From: Clostridiales bacterium
GTDB taxonomy: Bacteria; Bacillota; Clostridia; Christensenellales; Aristaeellaceae
Assembly: GCA_012521895.1 (NCBI GenBank)
Contig: JAAYLK010000016.1
Coordinates: 1 to 40,966, forward strand
Direction of reading: 5' to 3'
DNA length: 40,966 nucleotides
In this document: piece by piece, positions 25,955 through 35,525 of the stretch
Layout of the letters: every line of letters begins with the position of its first letter
Numbering within the stretch: position 1 is the first letter of the stretch
Made by a program: the position numbers and the translations under genes
Notes under the pieces: generated by a model
Databases searched by the model: none
Seen by the model: only the letters and a program-made list of their open reading frames with translations
Told to the model about the DNA's origin: nothing

Positions 25955-26584
25955 TCATATCCCGTCCGTGTTGATTCCCCGGACTGTTCCATAGCCAATG
26001 TCCGGGAAGCGTTTCAGGTTGATGTAGGCCAGCGCGAAACTGGTGTAATCAATGTTATCGCTGTGCCCATAGTCATGGAAGTAAGTGGCGAGCACCGCAA
26101 TGGTATGGTCGGCGATTTTCCAGGAATGGGTCTCACTGATTCCCGGTTTAAGCGCGTCAAAAACACTTTCTGGCACCTTGGCCAGGTTGATGGCTGCCCA
26201 GTCTTCGGCATCCGGCATGGGACTGCCGTATTTGCTTTCCATCGCGGCAAGCAAGGTCTGATAACTGTCAGTGTCGTTCACCCGATGCGAAAAATCATAA
26301 TAGAAGGCAAGCAGCTGGTTATCAAAAAACAGGTACTGAAGGTATGTTGCTTCAAGCCCTGCCGCGCTCACGCCATCCAGACTAAGTATTTTATAACCTG
26401 GAAAATCGTCATAATAATCAAAATCATTTTCATTCTCAATCATTTGCAATAAGGTGATGCTTGTGTCCCAGGTAACGCCATTCCGGCTGAACACGAAAGG
26501 CTTGGAGGGCTCCACCCTTCTGTCAGATAGGGCGGGCAAGCAGATTGATACCAAAAGCATCGAAATGACCAACAATCTTCTCAT
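25955..26584 (-). CDS. Exported protein of unknown function, AT-richer than its surroundings
   Basis: A 209-residue protein with a signal peptide (1-20, cleavage probably after 'ALS') and no lipobox. The mature part has few charged repeats but notable 'FVFSRNGVTWDTS', an acidic Tyr-rich stretch 'ENENDFDYYDDFPGY', 'YLQYLFFDNQLLAFYYDF' and 'MESKYGSPM'. The pattern suggests a small beta-rich secreted domain, but I cannot name it. GGAGG lies just before the ATG. The coding sequence is visibly more AT-rich than the flanking genes, hinting at transfer or relaxed selection. No clear promoter was found. Confidence 0.75.
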   Translation of the reverse strand: MRRLLVISMLLVSICLPALSDRRVEPSKPFVFSRNGVTWDTSITLLQMIENENDFDYYDDFPGYKILSLDGVSAAGLEATYLQYLFFDNQLLAFYYDFSHRVNDTDSYQTLLAAMESKYGSPMPDAEDWAAINLAKVPESVFDALKPGISETHSWKIADHTIAVLATYFHDYGHSDNIDYTSFALAYINLKRFPDIGYGTVRGINTDGI

Positions 26585-26651
26585 AGGGACCTCCTGTTTG
26601 GTGGAGTAGGGTTTGCTGCGATGCTGTCACAAACGCCTGGAGAACGGCAAC

Positions 26652-26679
26652 AAAAAAGGGACCCGGCAATGCGGGCCCC
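26652..26679 (-). terminator. Intrinsic terminator of gap
   Basis: On the reverse strand GGGGCCCG-cattg-CGGGTCCC (one G-U pair) followed by six U residues. It lies 17 bases after the gap stop. Confidence 0.85.
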
Positions 26680-26695
26680 ATTGTGAGTGCTTCCT

Positions 26696-27868
<1,173 letters not shown>

Positions 27869-27894
27869 CTATTGTAACCGTTTTTTACAAATTT

Positions 27895-27916
27895 AAAAAC
27901 CCGCCTTTCGACGGGT
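27895..27916 (-). terminator. Intrinsic terminator of rpsU
   Basis: ACCCGTC-GAAA-GGCGGGT on the reverse strand (tetraloop stem, one G-U pair) followed by UUUUU. It lies 14 bases after the rpsU stop. Confidence 0.85.
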
Positions 27917-27930
27917 CTTAAGAAGAAGGA

Positions 27931-28104
27931 TTAGTACTTGCGCTTGCGTGCGGCTTCCGCCTTCTTCTTGCGCTTGACGCTGGGCTTCTCATAATGCTCG
28001 CGCTTGCGCACCTCGGCCAAAACGCCGCTACGGGCGCACTGACGCTTGAAGCGTTTTAAGGCGCTCTCCAGCGTTTCATTTTCCTTTACACGAATCTCAG
28101 ACAC
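27931..28104 (-). CDS. rpsU: 30S ribosomal protein S21
   Basis: A 57-residue basic protein read on the reverse strand from GTG 28104 to TAA 27931: starts [20 protein letters not shown], then '[21 protein letters not shown]' and a Lys/Arg/Ala tail ending 'RKRKY'. This is the full S21 family pattern; S21 sits near the 3' end of 16S rRNA. A GGGGGG ribosome-binding site is seven bases before the GTG. It has its own consensus promoter and terminator. yqeY, often downstream of rpsU in Firmicutes, is not here. Confidence 0.95.
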   Translation of the reverse strand: MSEIRVKENETLESALKRFKRQCARSGVLAEVRKREHYEKPSVKRKKKAEAARKRKY

Positions 28105-28176
28105 TTGTTTCCCCCCCTTCGCACATCTCGCCTGGCTGACGCCGAAACAAATCGGCGGATGGCGACCGTGCTGTCA

Positions 28177-28205
28177 ATTATACCGACTCTGCCCCTGTGC
28201 GTCAA
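28177..28205 (-). promoter_or_regulatory. Promoter of rpsU
   Basis: Reverse-strand TTGACG, 17 bases, perfect TATAAT. The leader of about 66 bases contains a small hairpin (GCCGA/TCGGC at 28141-28156) without a U-run. Confidence 0.85.
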
Positions 28206-28283
28206 CCGAATTTTTCCGCGGAAAAAACAAAAAAGCAACAATCCGCAGTCTGCGCCGCCCGGTAAAGCGCTCCCCGCGTTTCG

Positions 28284-28312
28284 TTGACAGAACCGGCGGG
28301 TCACCGTATGAT
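28284..28312 (+). promoter_or_regulatory. Promoter of the FAD-dependent dehydrogenase gene
   Basis: TTGACA (perfect), 17 bases, TATGAT. It is divergent from the rpsU promoter and about 33 bases upstream of the start codon. Confidence 0.8.
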
Positions 28313-28345
28313 GAGCAGTGGTCAACACACACTGGGGGTAATTGC

Positions 28346-29761
28346 ATGTACGATGTTATTATTGTCGGCGCGGGCCCGGCGGGCATTTTCACCGCACTGG
28401 AGTTAATCCGCAAGGGCAGCAGGAAAAAGATCCTGATCATTGAAAAAGGCCAGCCCATCGGCAAGCGCCACTGCCCCAAGGACAGGACGGGCCGCTGTGT
28501 CAACTGCCGCCCCTACTGCCACATCACCACCGGTTTTTCAGGCGCCGGCGCCTTTTCAGACGGCAAGCTCAGCCTGTCGCACGAGGTGGGCGGCCAGCTG
28601 CCGGAGCTGCTGGGCGAAGGGTTCTGCCAGGAATTGATTGACTACACTGACACAATCTACCTGGATTTCGGCGCGGACACCAATGTGGAAGGCCTGGTGG
28701 AGGACGAGCGCATCAAGCGCATCCGCCGCCGCGCCATCCGCTCCGGCCTGCGCCTGGTGGACTGCCCCATCCGCCACATGGGCACCGAAAAAGCCCAGGA
28801 AATCTACAGCGCCATTCAAAACTATCTGCTGGAAAACGGCGTGGAGATCCTGTTTGGCGTCAACTGCACCGACCTTCTGCTGACAGACAACCGCTGCGTT
28901 GGCGTGGTGGTCGAATCACCCAAGGGCACAGACCGCAGGGAAATCCGCGGCCGGGACATCGTGGTGGCCACAGGCCGGCGCGGGGCGGACTGGCTGGAGA
29001 AGCTCTGCCAGGAGCATGGCATCGCCCACCAGCCGGGCACGGTGGACATCGGCGTGCGGGTAGAGGTGCGCAATGAGGTCATGGAAGAGGTGAACGACGC
29101 CCTCTACGAGGGGAAGTTTGTCGGCTATCCCGCACCCTTCAAGGACAAGGTGCGCACCTTCTGCCAGAACCCCGGCGGCTTTGTCAGCCAGGAGAACTAC
29201 GACAACGACCTGGCCGTGGTCAACGGCCACAGCTACAAGGACAGGAAATCCAAGAACACCAACCTGTCCATCCTGTCCTCCCACAACTTCACCACCCCCT
29301 TCAACCAGCCCATCGCCTACGCGCAAAAGGTGGGGGAGCTGACCAACATGCTGGCCAACGGCCAGATCCTGGTCCAGCGCTTTGGGGACATCCTGGATGG
29401 CAAGCGCACGTGGGAGAAGGAGCTGCAGCGCGCCAACGTCAAGCCCACCTTGAAAGACGCGGTCGCCGGGGACATCACCGCCGCCATGCCCTACCGCGCC
29501 ATGACCAACATCATCGCCTTCATCCAGGCGCTGGAAGGCGTGGTGCCCGGTTTCGCGGCGCCGGAAACCCTGCTGTACTCGCCGGAATTGAAGTTCTATT
29601 CCAACCGCGTCAAGATGGACAGGAACCTGAGCACCAACATCGCCGGCTTTTATTCCCTGGGCGATTCCAGCGGCTGGACGCGCGGGCTGATGATGGCCTC
29701 CGCCATGGGCGTGCTGATGGGTCAGCGCCTGTACAACGAAGAGGTCAGCGCCAACAGCTAA
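28346..29761 (+). CDS. FAD-dependent dehydrogenase of unknown substrate (COG2509 type)
   Basis: A 471-residue flavoprotein with the N-terminal FAD-binding motif G8AGPAG13 in 'YDVIIVGAGPAGIFTALEL'. The family-typical segment 'RTGRCVNCRPYCHITTGFSGAGAFSDGKLSLS' (four-Cys-like cluster followed by the GAGAFSDGKL motif) identifies the uncharacterised FAD-dependent dehydrogenase group found widely in anaerobes. It ends with an FAD-closing 'FYSLGDSSGWTRGLMMASAMG'. The ATG is chosen where the Rossmann strand begins and GGGGGT lies seven bases upstream; a longer open frame starts inside rpsU and crosses the promoter. Substrate unknown. Confidence 0.88.
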   Translation: MYDVIIVGAGPAGIFTALELIRKGSRKKILIIEKGQPIGKRHCPKDRTGRCVNCRPYCHITTGFSGAGAFSDGKLSLSHEVGGQLPELLGEGFCQELIDYTDTIYLDFGADTNVEGLVEDERIKRIRRRAIRSGLRLVDCPIRHMGTEKAQEIYSAIQNYLLENGVEILFGVNCTDLLLTDNRCVGVVVESPKGTDRREIRGRDIVVATGRRGADWLEKLCQEHGIAHQPGTVDIGVRVEVRNEVMEEVNDALYEGKFVGYPAPFKDKVRTFCQNPGGFVSQENYDNDLAVVNGHSYKDRKSKNTNLSILSSHNFTTPFNQPIAYAQKVGELTNMLANGQILVQRFGDILDGKRTWEKELQRANVKPTLKDAVAGDITAAMPYRAMTNIIAFIQALEGVVPGFAAPETLLYSPELKFYSNRVKMDRNLSTNIAGFYSLGDSSGWTRGLMMASAMGVLMGQRLYNEEVSANS

Positions 29762-29829
29762 AGATTCATTTCACGATCTTGATGGGGCCGCGCAAGGCTC
29801 CATCCCTTCATTACTATGGAAAACAAGTG

Positions 29830-29854
29830 AAAAGCATCCGCGCGGGTGCTTTTT
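29830..29854 (+). terminator. Intrinsic terminator after the FAD dehydrogenase gene
   Basis: AAAAGCATCC-gcgc-GGGTGCTTTTT: ten-pair stem (one G-U) ending in a U-run. It is 68 bases after the stop. The sequence in between shows no gene. Confidence 0.75.
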
Positions 29855-29901
29855 AATTGTGAACAAATGTGTCGTGCCTGCGATGTTTTACCAAGCAAGT
29901 C

Positions 29902-29930
29902 TTGCAATCTTGTAACAAATTTGTTACAGT
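29902..29930 (+). promoter_or_regulatory. Promoter with an 18-base perfect palindromic operator
   Basis: TTGCAA, 17 bases, TACAGT. The perfect palindrome TGTAACAAATTTGTTACA occupies 29911-29928, filling the spacer and entering the -10. This geometry is typical of a repressor operator; the regulator is not evident from the window. The transcript drives the L,D-transpeptidase gene. Confidence 0.65.
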
Positions 29931-29963
29931 CACCCTGGAAAATGATTCGGATCGAGGTATGGG

Positions 29964-31682
29964 ATGAAACGGACACTGTCGTTTTTATTGGCGCTGATGC
30001 TGCTGCTTCCCCTGGTGTTCGCGGAGCAGACGGGGGATGAGGAGGGCTCCTCGGATGACATTGTCATCGTCACCTCAGAAGGCCGCGCGTTGAAATTGGG
30101 TGACAAGGGCGAGGATGTCAAGCTGCTGCAGACCCGCTTGAAGGATTTGCGCTACTACAATGGCCCGGTCACCGGCAATTACCTGCAGCAGACGCAAAGG
30201 TCCATCCGCGCGGTCCAGGAAGCCTATGGCCTGGAAACGACCGGCGACGCGGACCTGAACCTGCAGGAAATCATCTACGGCGACGCCCACCGCCCGCTGC
30301 AAAAGGGCGACACCGGCAAGGATGTCAGCCGTCTGCAGACGCGCCTGAGCGAAATCGGCTATTACTGGGGCAAAATCTCCTCCAACTACCTGGATGGCAC
30401 CACGGCCGCCGTCGGCAATTTCCAGGAGGACAACGGGCTTGAGAAAACCGGCAAGGCCGATGTGAAGACCCTCATCAAGCTCTATTCTGATGACATCGTC
30501 ATGCCCACCCCCGACCCCAACACCACCCCGCGCCCGGTGCCCACACCGCCCGCGGACGCGGTGTTTACGGGCATCGTCTCCTATGGCGCCAAGACCAAGC
30601 AGGTTTCCCAGGTGCAGGAGCGCCTGACGGCCCTGGGCTTCTTTGACCGCAAAATCACCGGCGGCTATTACGAGCACACCCACGCCGCCGTAAAAAAATT
30701 CCAGCAGTACAACGGCCTGGTGCCCGATGGCATTGTGGGGGAATCCACCTGGAACGTGCTCTTCTCCCTGGACGTGGTGCGCGCGGACGGCGTGCCCAAG
30801 CCCAGCCCCACCCCGGCGCCCATTCCCTATGCAGTGGATGTGGACGTGGCCAACCAGTTGATCAAGGTGTATGGCCTGGACGAGAAGGGTGAGCACACCC
30901 AATTGGAGAAGGTGTTCTGGTGCTCCACCGGCACCGCGGGCTATCCCAGCCGTCCGGGCACCTACATCACCACCGGCCGCCGCGCGCAATGGGCGCACTT
31001 CCCCAACTGGGGGGGAGGCACCGCGCGCTGGTGGGTGCGCATCGACAGTGAAATCGCCTTCCATTCCATCATCTACGCCAATTACGATTTGAAGCGCCCC
31101 AACATGAACAGCGTGCGCAAGCTGGGCTCGGTGGCCTCCCACGGCTGCATCCGTCTGACGCTGGCGGACGCCAAATGGATGTATGACAACATCCGCGCGG
31201 GAACCAAGATCACCATTTTTGATGACGCGCCGCTGGATCCGGAGCTCAAGGCCGCGCACAAGCCGGGGGACTGGAACAAGGCTTCCTTTGTCCACAACGC
31301 CACGCCGGCGCCCACCCAACAGCCGCACTATGACGGCTCCAGGCCGCCCGCTGACATTCGCGCCTTGAAGTCCGGCTCCACGGGTGAGGATGTGTTCTGG
31401 CTGCAAAACAAGCTCAAGGAACTGGGCTACTTCAGGGGCACCGTCACCGGCACCTACCTTGACGGCACCAAGCAGGCGGTGCGCGCCTTCCAAAAGGACA
31501 ACAGGCTAAACCAGAACGGCACCGCGGACAAGGCTACCCTGACGGCGCTGTATGAGCAGGTGCTGGCCAGCACCACGCCCGCGCCCACGCCCATGCCCAC
31601 CGACCCGCCGGGCATGAGCCTGCCGCCCGTCGTGCCAGAGGCCGCGCCCACCGTGTTCACGGTGGAGACTGAAAACCCATGA
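29964..31682 (+). CDS. L,D-transpeptidase with four peptidoglycan-binding repeats
   Basis: A 572-residue exported enzyme. The signal peptide (1-20, cleavage after 'VFA') has no lipobox. Three peptidoglycan-binding type-1 repeats follow (about 42-105, 110-172, 205-268; 'G..G.DV..LQ.RL..LGYY.G...G.Y...T..AV..FQ'), with a Pro/Thr linker at about 180-198. The YkuD catalytic domain (about 285-430) has H393-G-C395-I-R in 'SHGCIRL'. A fourth repeat (about 470-535) and a Pro-rich tail close the protein. It would form 3-3 peptide cross-links or attach proteins to the wall. Four repeats around one YkuD is more than usual. GAGG is six bases before the ATG. Confidence 0.93.
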   Translation: MKRTLSFLLALMLLLPLVFAEQTGDEEGSSDDIVIVTSEGRALKLGDKGEDVKLLQTRLKDLRYYNGPVTGNYLQQTQRSIRAVQEAYGLETTGDADLNLQEIIYGDAHRPLQKGDTGKDVSRLQTRLSEIGYYWGKISSNYLDGTTAAVGNFQEDNGLEKTGKADVKTLIKLYSDDIVMPTPDPNTTPRPVPTPPADAVFTGIVSYGAKTKQVSQVQERLTALGFFDRKITGGYYEHTHAAVKKFQQYNGLVPDGIVGESTWNVLFSLDVVRADGVPKPSPTPAPIPYAVDVDVANQLIKVYGLDEKGEHTQLEKVFWCSTGTAGYPSRPGTYITTGRRAQWAHFPNWGGGTARWWVRIDSEIAFHSIIYANYDLKRPNMNSVRKLGSVASHGCIRLTLADAKWMYDNIRAGTKITIFDDAPLDPELKAAHKPGDWNKASFVHNATPAPTQQPHYDGSRPPADIRALKSGSTGEDVFWLQNKLKELGYFRGTVTGTYLDGTKQAVRAFQKDNRLNQNGTADKATLTALYEQVLASTTPAPTPMPTDPPGMSLPPVVPEAAPTVFTVETENP

Positions 31683-31690
31683 CCAAATCC

Positions 31691-31721
31691 AAGGGCTGTC
31701 AGCGATGACGGCCTTTGTTTT
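31691..31721 (+). terminator. Intrinsic terminator after the L,D-transpeptidase gene
   Basis: AAGGGCTGTCA-gcga-TGACGGCCTTT (eleven pairs, two G-U) followed by a U-rich GTTTT, nine bases after the stop. Confidence 0.75.
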
Positions 31722-31760
31722 GCTGAAAAACACTGGAAAAACCACACTGGATTTTCTATC

Positions 31761-31790
31761 TTGCACCCGGGGACCAATCATGCTTATAAT
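31761..31790 (+). promoter_or_regulatory. Promoter of the PLP decarboxylase gene
   Basis: TTGCAC, 18 bases, perfect TATAAT at 31785-31790. The leader is about 58 bases. Confidence 0.7.
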
Positions 31791-31855
31791 GCACTGCAGC
31801 GCGCGACATCATACCGATGGAATACCGCTGAGTACACAAATTGTGAGGATCATCA

Positions 31856-33289
31856 ATGGCGCAATCTTTGCTTGAGTTGCTGCAGCGTTCCTGCCCTGTC
31901 ACGCTGCCCATGCACATGCCCGGTCATAAACGCAACATCACCCTGGCGCCGTATTTGAAGACACTGGCCGCAGATATAGACATCACGGAAATCAAAGGCT
32001 TTGACCACCTCCACGCGGCGGGCGGCATCCTGCAGGAAGCCATGGACCAGTGCGCCGAGGTCTTTGGCGCAAAGCACAGCTTCTTCCTGGTCAACGGCAG
32101 CACTGTGGGCATCTTAAGCGCCATCCGCGCGGTGACCGCGCCCGGGGATGGCATCATCATGGCGCGCAACTGCCACAAATCCGTGTACAACGCCCTGGCG
32201 CTGAACAACCTGCGCCCTTACTTTATCTATCCGCAAACCAACATGCGCTTTCAGATCGCGGCTTCCATGTCCGTGGAGTCCATCGAGCAGACCATCCTGC
32301 AGCACCAGGACGCCCGCGTGCTGATGATTACCTGCCCCACCTATGAAGGGGTCACCAGTGACCTAAAAAGCATCATCTCCCTGGCGCACCGCCATGGCCT
32401 GACGGTGATTGTGGACGAGGCGCATGGCTCCCACCTGGGTTTTTCGCCCTATTTTCCTTCAAACGCCGTGTCAGCCGGCGCGGACATCGTCATCCAGTCC
32501 CTGCACAAGACCCTGCCCTCCCTCACCCAGACCGCGCTGGCCCATGTGCGCACCCCCGCCCTGGCGCATGAGATGCAGCGGCAACTGGCCATCTTTGAAA
32601 CCACCAGCCCCTCTTTTTTGCTCCTGGCCAGCATCGACAGCTGCGTCCGGCTGATCAAGGAACACAAGGAGGAGCTGTTCAAAAACTGGGCGCGGTCGCT
32701 GGAAGCCTTTCAGAAAAAAGCGCTGGGCCTTCAGCACCTGCGCGTGCTGGGCTATGGCAAGGACCGCGGGAAGAAGCTTGAAAACGTGTATGGCCTGGAC
32801 CCCAGCAAGGTCTTTATATCCACCCTCAACACCAACATCTCCGGCTATGAGCTGGCGGAAATCCTGCGCAACAAGCATGATACCGAACCTGAGATGATTA
32901 CCCCCCAGGGCGTGCTGTGCATGACCGGAATGGGGGACACGGTGGAGACCATGGAGCGGTTGGGGGACTCGCTGCTGCAAATTGACAAGGCCCTCCAGCC
33001 GGCCAGCGTCATGAAGATGCCGCTGATGGCGCCGCAGGTGCAAAGCAAGGTGCCCATCGCCACCGCGGAACGCGCGCCTTTCATCTGCCTGCCCATTGAG
33101 GACACCGAGGGCTATGTGATGGCGGAAACCATCGTGGTCTACCCGCCGGGCATCCCGGTGGTGGTGCCGGGCGAACTGATGAACCGCGCGGCCATCAACT
33201 ACCTCCTGGCGGCAAGGGAAGCCCACAACACCATCCTGCGCACCCGCTCTGACGTGGATGGCGAAGTAGCCGTCTTAAGGGACGCCTGA
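31856..33289 (+). CDS. Orn/Lys/Arg-type PLP-dependent decarboxylase (SpeA/Cad-like)
   Basis: A 477-residue fold-type I aminotransferase-family decarboxylase. It opens with 'LPMHMPGHKR' (the Orn/Lys/Arg decarboxylase signature), has 'VNGSTVGILSAIRA' (phosphate site), D187-E-A-H190 for the pyridine ring and Schiff-base K218 in 'SLHKTLPSLTQTA'. It lacks the N-terminal flavodoxin-like wing of the large inducible enzymes, as in the Firmicute biosynthetic class (Bacillus SpeA). The substrate could be arginine or lysine. No spermidine synthase or agmatinase gene follows, so the polyamine role is inferred. The ATG follows GAGG at about six bases. Confidence 0.9.
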   Translation: MAQSLLELLQRSCPVTLPMHMPGHKRNITLAPYLKTLAADIDITEIKGFDHLHAAGGILQEAMDQCAEVFGAKHSFFLVNGSTVGILSAIRAVTAPGDGIIMARNCHKSVYNALALNNLRPYFIYPQTNMRFQIAASMSVESIEQTILQHQDARVLMITCPTYEGVTSDLKSIISLAHRHGLTVIVDEAHGSHLGFSPYFPSNAVSAGADIVIQSLHKTLPSLTQTALAHVRTPALAHEMQRQLAIFETTSPSFLLLASIDSCVRLIKEHKEELFKNWARSLEAFQKKALGLQHLRVLGYGKDRGKKLENVYGLDPSKVFISTLNTNISGYELAEILRNKHDTEPEMITPQGVLCMTGMGDTVETMERLGDSLLQIDKALQPASVMKMPLMAPQVQSKVPIATAERAPFICLPIEDTEGYVMAETIVVYPPGIPVVVPGELMNRAAINYLLAAREAHNTILRTRSDVDGEVAVLRDA

Positions 33290-33314
33290 TGCCATATGAA
33301 GTTTCTGTAACGCT

Positions 33315-33357
33315 TGGCACGCTTTGCTTGCCCGGCGCAAGCCCAGTGTGCCATAAT
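33315..33357 (+). promoter_or_regulatory. Inverted-repeat region with promoter before the foldase gene
   Basis: TGGCAC (33315) pairs with GTGCCA (33348), and inside it GCTTGC (33326) pairs with GCAAGC (33336), making a branched hairpin. No U-run follows. A plausible promoter TTGCCC, 18 bases, CATAAT (33328-33333, 33352-33357) runs through it, so it may be an operator or a folded leader rather than a terminator. Confidence 0.45.
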
Positions 33358-33386
33358 GGGCAGAGCAAACTGAAAGGATTCTGACC

Positions 33387-34748
33387 ATGAATAAAAAACT
33401 CTTCTCCCTCGTGCTGGCGCTGATGATGGCGCTGGCGCTTGCCCTTCCAGGCCTGGCGGAAACCGCCGCCCCCACTGAGGACCCAGTGCTGGCCTCGGTC
33501 AACGGGGTCAACATCACAAAAAGCCAGGTGGCCAATCAAATCCCGGTCTTTTTGAACAACCAGTTCATCAGCGATGAAACCGACTACCGCGCGGTGCTGG
33601 ATGTGCTCATCCGCCGCCAGGTGCTCAGCAAGAAAATCGCCGACATGGGCTTTGACAAGTTCAACCAGGATGAGGAGGATTCCTTCCTGGCGGAGGCCCA
33701 GGCGCAGTGGGACAATGCGGTCAACTCCTACGCGGAGTATTACCAGTCCGCCGACACCGAGGAAGCCAAGGCCGCTGCCCGCGCCCAGGCGGAGGAGCTG
33801 TTCTCCTCCCAGGGGCTGACGGTGGAACTGGTCGCCGCGGATGTGCGCAACGCGGCCGCCCTTGACCGGATGAACGACTACCTGCTGGCCGGTTACACCC
33901 CCACAGAGGAAGAAGTGCAGGCGGTCTTCCAGGAAATCGGCGCGATGTACCGCCAGAGCTTTGAAAACGACATCGCCCAGTATGAGTACACCACCCAGTA
34001 TTCCGGCCAGTCCTCCTGGTACACCCCGGAGGGCTACAGGGGCATCATCCACATCCTGCTGAAGGCGGATGAAGCCCTGGTCCAGAACTACCAAACCCTG
34101 TCCGCCGCCTTTGAAGAGCAGCAGCAAACCGCCGAAGTCCCGGTGGAACCGGTGGAAGGCGAGGAAACCGCGCCTCCAGAACCCGCCAAGGAAGCCATTA
34201 CCCAGCAGATGGTGGACGAAGCCCGCCAGGCCGTGCTGGATTCCCGCAAGGCCGACATCGACATGATTTATGAGCGCCTTGGCCGCGGTGAAAGCTTCCT
34301 GGACCTCATCAAGGAATACGGCGAGGACCCCGGCATGACGGTGGAAAACAACATCGCCAACGGCTACTCCGTCCACAGCCAGTCCATCATTTATGACCCG
34401 GTGTTCACCCGCGCCGCCTTCTCTGAAAAAATGCAACAGTCCGGCGATGTCTCCGACCCCGTGGTGGGCAGCTTTGGCATCCACATCCTGCAGTACCTGC
34501 GCGATGTGCCCTCCGGCCTCATCATGACTGAAGCCATCCGCCTGGAAATTGAGGACTACCTGCGCTCCATGAAGGAAAACCAGGCCTATGAAGCCGCCTT
34601 TGAAGGCTGGCTGGCCCAGGAAACCGTGGTGTACTACGACGAAGCTATTGACCAGGCCATCGCGCAGGCGCAGGAACACGCCCAGTCCCCGCTGGAGCAG
34701 CCCCTGGAAGCGCTGCCGGAGACCGAGGAAACGGTGGATGTGCCCTAA
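33387..34748 (+). CDS. Exported SurA/PrsA-like peptidyl-prolyl isomerase (foldase)
   Basis: A 453-residue protein with a signal peptide (1-24, cleavage after 'GLA') and no lipobox, unlike lipid-anchored PrsA of most Firmicutes. An N-terminal SurA-type helical region ('ASVNGVNITKSQVANQIPVFLNNQF') precedes a parvulin-like domain ('GIIHILLK' ... 'ERLGRGESFLDLIKEYGEDPG' ... 'AAFSEKMQQSGDVSDPVVGSFGIHILQYL'). The parvulin domain is interrupted by a Pro/Glu/Gln-rich insert of about 55 residues after 'HILLK'. A Glu/Gln-rich tail ends the protein. It would help secreted proteins fold outside the membrane. The ATG is preceded by AAAGGA. Confidence 0.85.
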   Translation: MNKKLFSLVLALMMALALALPGLAETAAPTEDPVLASVNGVNITKSQVANQIPVFLNNQFISDETDYRAVLDVLIRRQVLSKKIADMGFDKFNQDEEDSFLAEAQAQWDNAVNSYAEYYQSADTEEAKAAARAQAEELFSSQGLTVELVAADVRNAAALDRMNDYLLAGYTPTEEEVQAVFQEIGAMYRQSFENDIAQYEYTTQYSGQSSWYTPEGYRGIIHILLKADEALVQNYQTLSAAFEEQQQTAEVPVEPVEGEETAPPEPAKEAITQQMVDEARQAVLDSRKADIDMIYERLGRGESFLDLIKEYGEDPGMTVENNIANGYSVHSQSIIYDPVFTRAAFSEKMQQSGDVSDPVVGSFGIHILQYLRDVPSGLIMTEAIRLEIEDYLRSMKENQAYEAAFEGWLAQETVVYYDEAIDQAIAQAQEHAQSPLEQPLEALPETEETVDVP

Positions 34749-34771
34749 AGCGGAAAGCTTGGGCAAAACGC

Positions 34772-34801
34772 TTGACAAACCCACGGGAAGTGTTATAAGA
34801 T
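34772..34801 (+). promoter_or_regulatory. Promoter of the infC-rpmI-rplT operon
   Basis: TTGACA (perfect, 34772-34777) with TATAAG 16 bases on (34794-34799), or TAAGAT with 18-base spacing. It opens the leader described next. Confidence 0.75.
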
Positions 34802-34804
34802 AAG

Positions 34805-34915
34805 CCTTGCGACAAGCAGAAGCTGCCCGCTTCTCACCTGACGATCCAGTATTGTCTGGTGCAAGGACACGATGAGAATCGAATTGGCGGGTTTTTGCCC
34901 GCCAATTTTATTTTT
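34805..34915 (+). promoter_or_regulatory. infC/L20-type attenuator leader with terminator hairpin
   Basis: An intrinsic terminator AATTGGCGGG-ttttt-g-CCCGCCAATT followed by TTATTTTT (34882-34915) lies before the infC ribosome-binding site, so the operon must be read through it. Upstream, CCTTGC (34805-34810) can pair with GCAAGG (34861-34866) while TTCTCA (34831-34836) can pair with TGAGAA (34873-34878); the two crossing helices would make a pseudoknot. This resembles the L20 leader of Firmicutes, in which L20 mimics rRNA binding to shut its own operon. Whether L20 binds here is inferred. Confidence 0.8.
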
Positions 34916-34932
34916 GATGGAGGTATGCAAAC

Positions 34933-35493
34933 ATCAGCACAGAACTGATTATCAACGAAGGAATCCGTGATCGCGAAGTCCGTGTCATCGGGGCTGACGG
35001 CACCCAGCTGGGGGTTATGCCCACAGAGCGCGCCCTGCAGCTGGCTGAGGACGCCAGGCTGGATCTGGTCAAGATCGTGCCCAAGGCGCAGCCGCCGGTG
35101 TGCAAGATCATGGACTATGACAAGCATCGCTTTGAGCAGGCCAAACGCGAAAAAGAGATGCGCAAGAACCAGAAGACCATTACCTTGAAGGAAGTGCAGC
35201 TGTCTGCCACCATTGAGGAGAATGACATTCAGGTCAAGGCCAAGAACGCTGTCAAGTTCTTAAAGGCGGGGGACAAGGTCAAGGTGACCATCCGTTTCCG
35301 CGGCCGCCAGATTACCCACAGCGAGATTGGCTACAAGGTCATGAAGGAGTTTGCCGAGCGCATCAGTGACGTCGCCGTGATTGAGCGCATGCCCAACCTG
35401 GAAGGCCGGCACATGATCATGATTCTGGTGCCCCGTCAGGACAAACCAGTCAAAGCCGAGAAGGAATCCCAACCCCAACAACAGCAGGCCTAA
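34933..35493 (+). CDS. infC: Translation initiation factor IF-3 with ATC start codon
   Basis: A 186-residue IF-3 of full family length. N-domain: '[23 protein letters not shown]' and '[31 protein letters not shown]'; C-domain: '[40 protein letters not shown]'. No ATG/GTG/TTG is in frame between the stop at 34915-34917 and 34933; ATC at 34933 is nine bases from GGAGG (34919-34923) and gives the family-typical N-terminus. The nearest in-frame ATG (35017) would remove 28 conserved residues. Non-canonical infC starts (AUU in E. coli) let IF-3 repress itself, so this is expected. The ATG at 34925 is out of frame. Confidence 0.93.
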   Translation: MSTELIINEGIRDREVRVIGADGTQLGVMPTERALQLAEDARLDLVKIVPKAQPPVCKIMDYDKHRFEQAKREKEMRKNQKTITLKEVQLSATIEENDIQVKAKNAVKFLKAGDKVKVTIRFRGRQITHSEIGYKVMKEFAERISDVAVIERMPNLEGRHMIMILVPRQDKPVKAEKESQPQQQQA

Positions 35494-35525
35494 CATCAAG
35501 CCTGTGATCAAAGGAGGGCATTGCT

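Noticed and set aside
29861..29872. GAACAAATGTGT, similar to the SOS box at 37096
   Set aside because: Two mismatches in the core and it lies 30 bases outside the promoter, beside a terminator.
33195..34784. 529-codon reverse open frame opposite the foldase gene
   Set aside because: A GC-rich antisense shadow without motif, signal or ribosome-binding site; the forward gene has clear domains and a signal peptide. Similar long reverse frames opposite rel (11074-12138), recJ (8843-9898) and the transpeptidase gene (30075-31493) were dismissed for the same reason.
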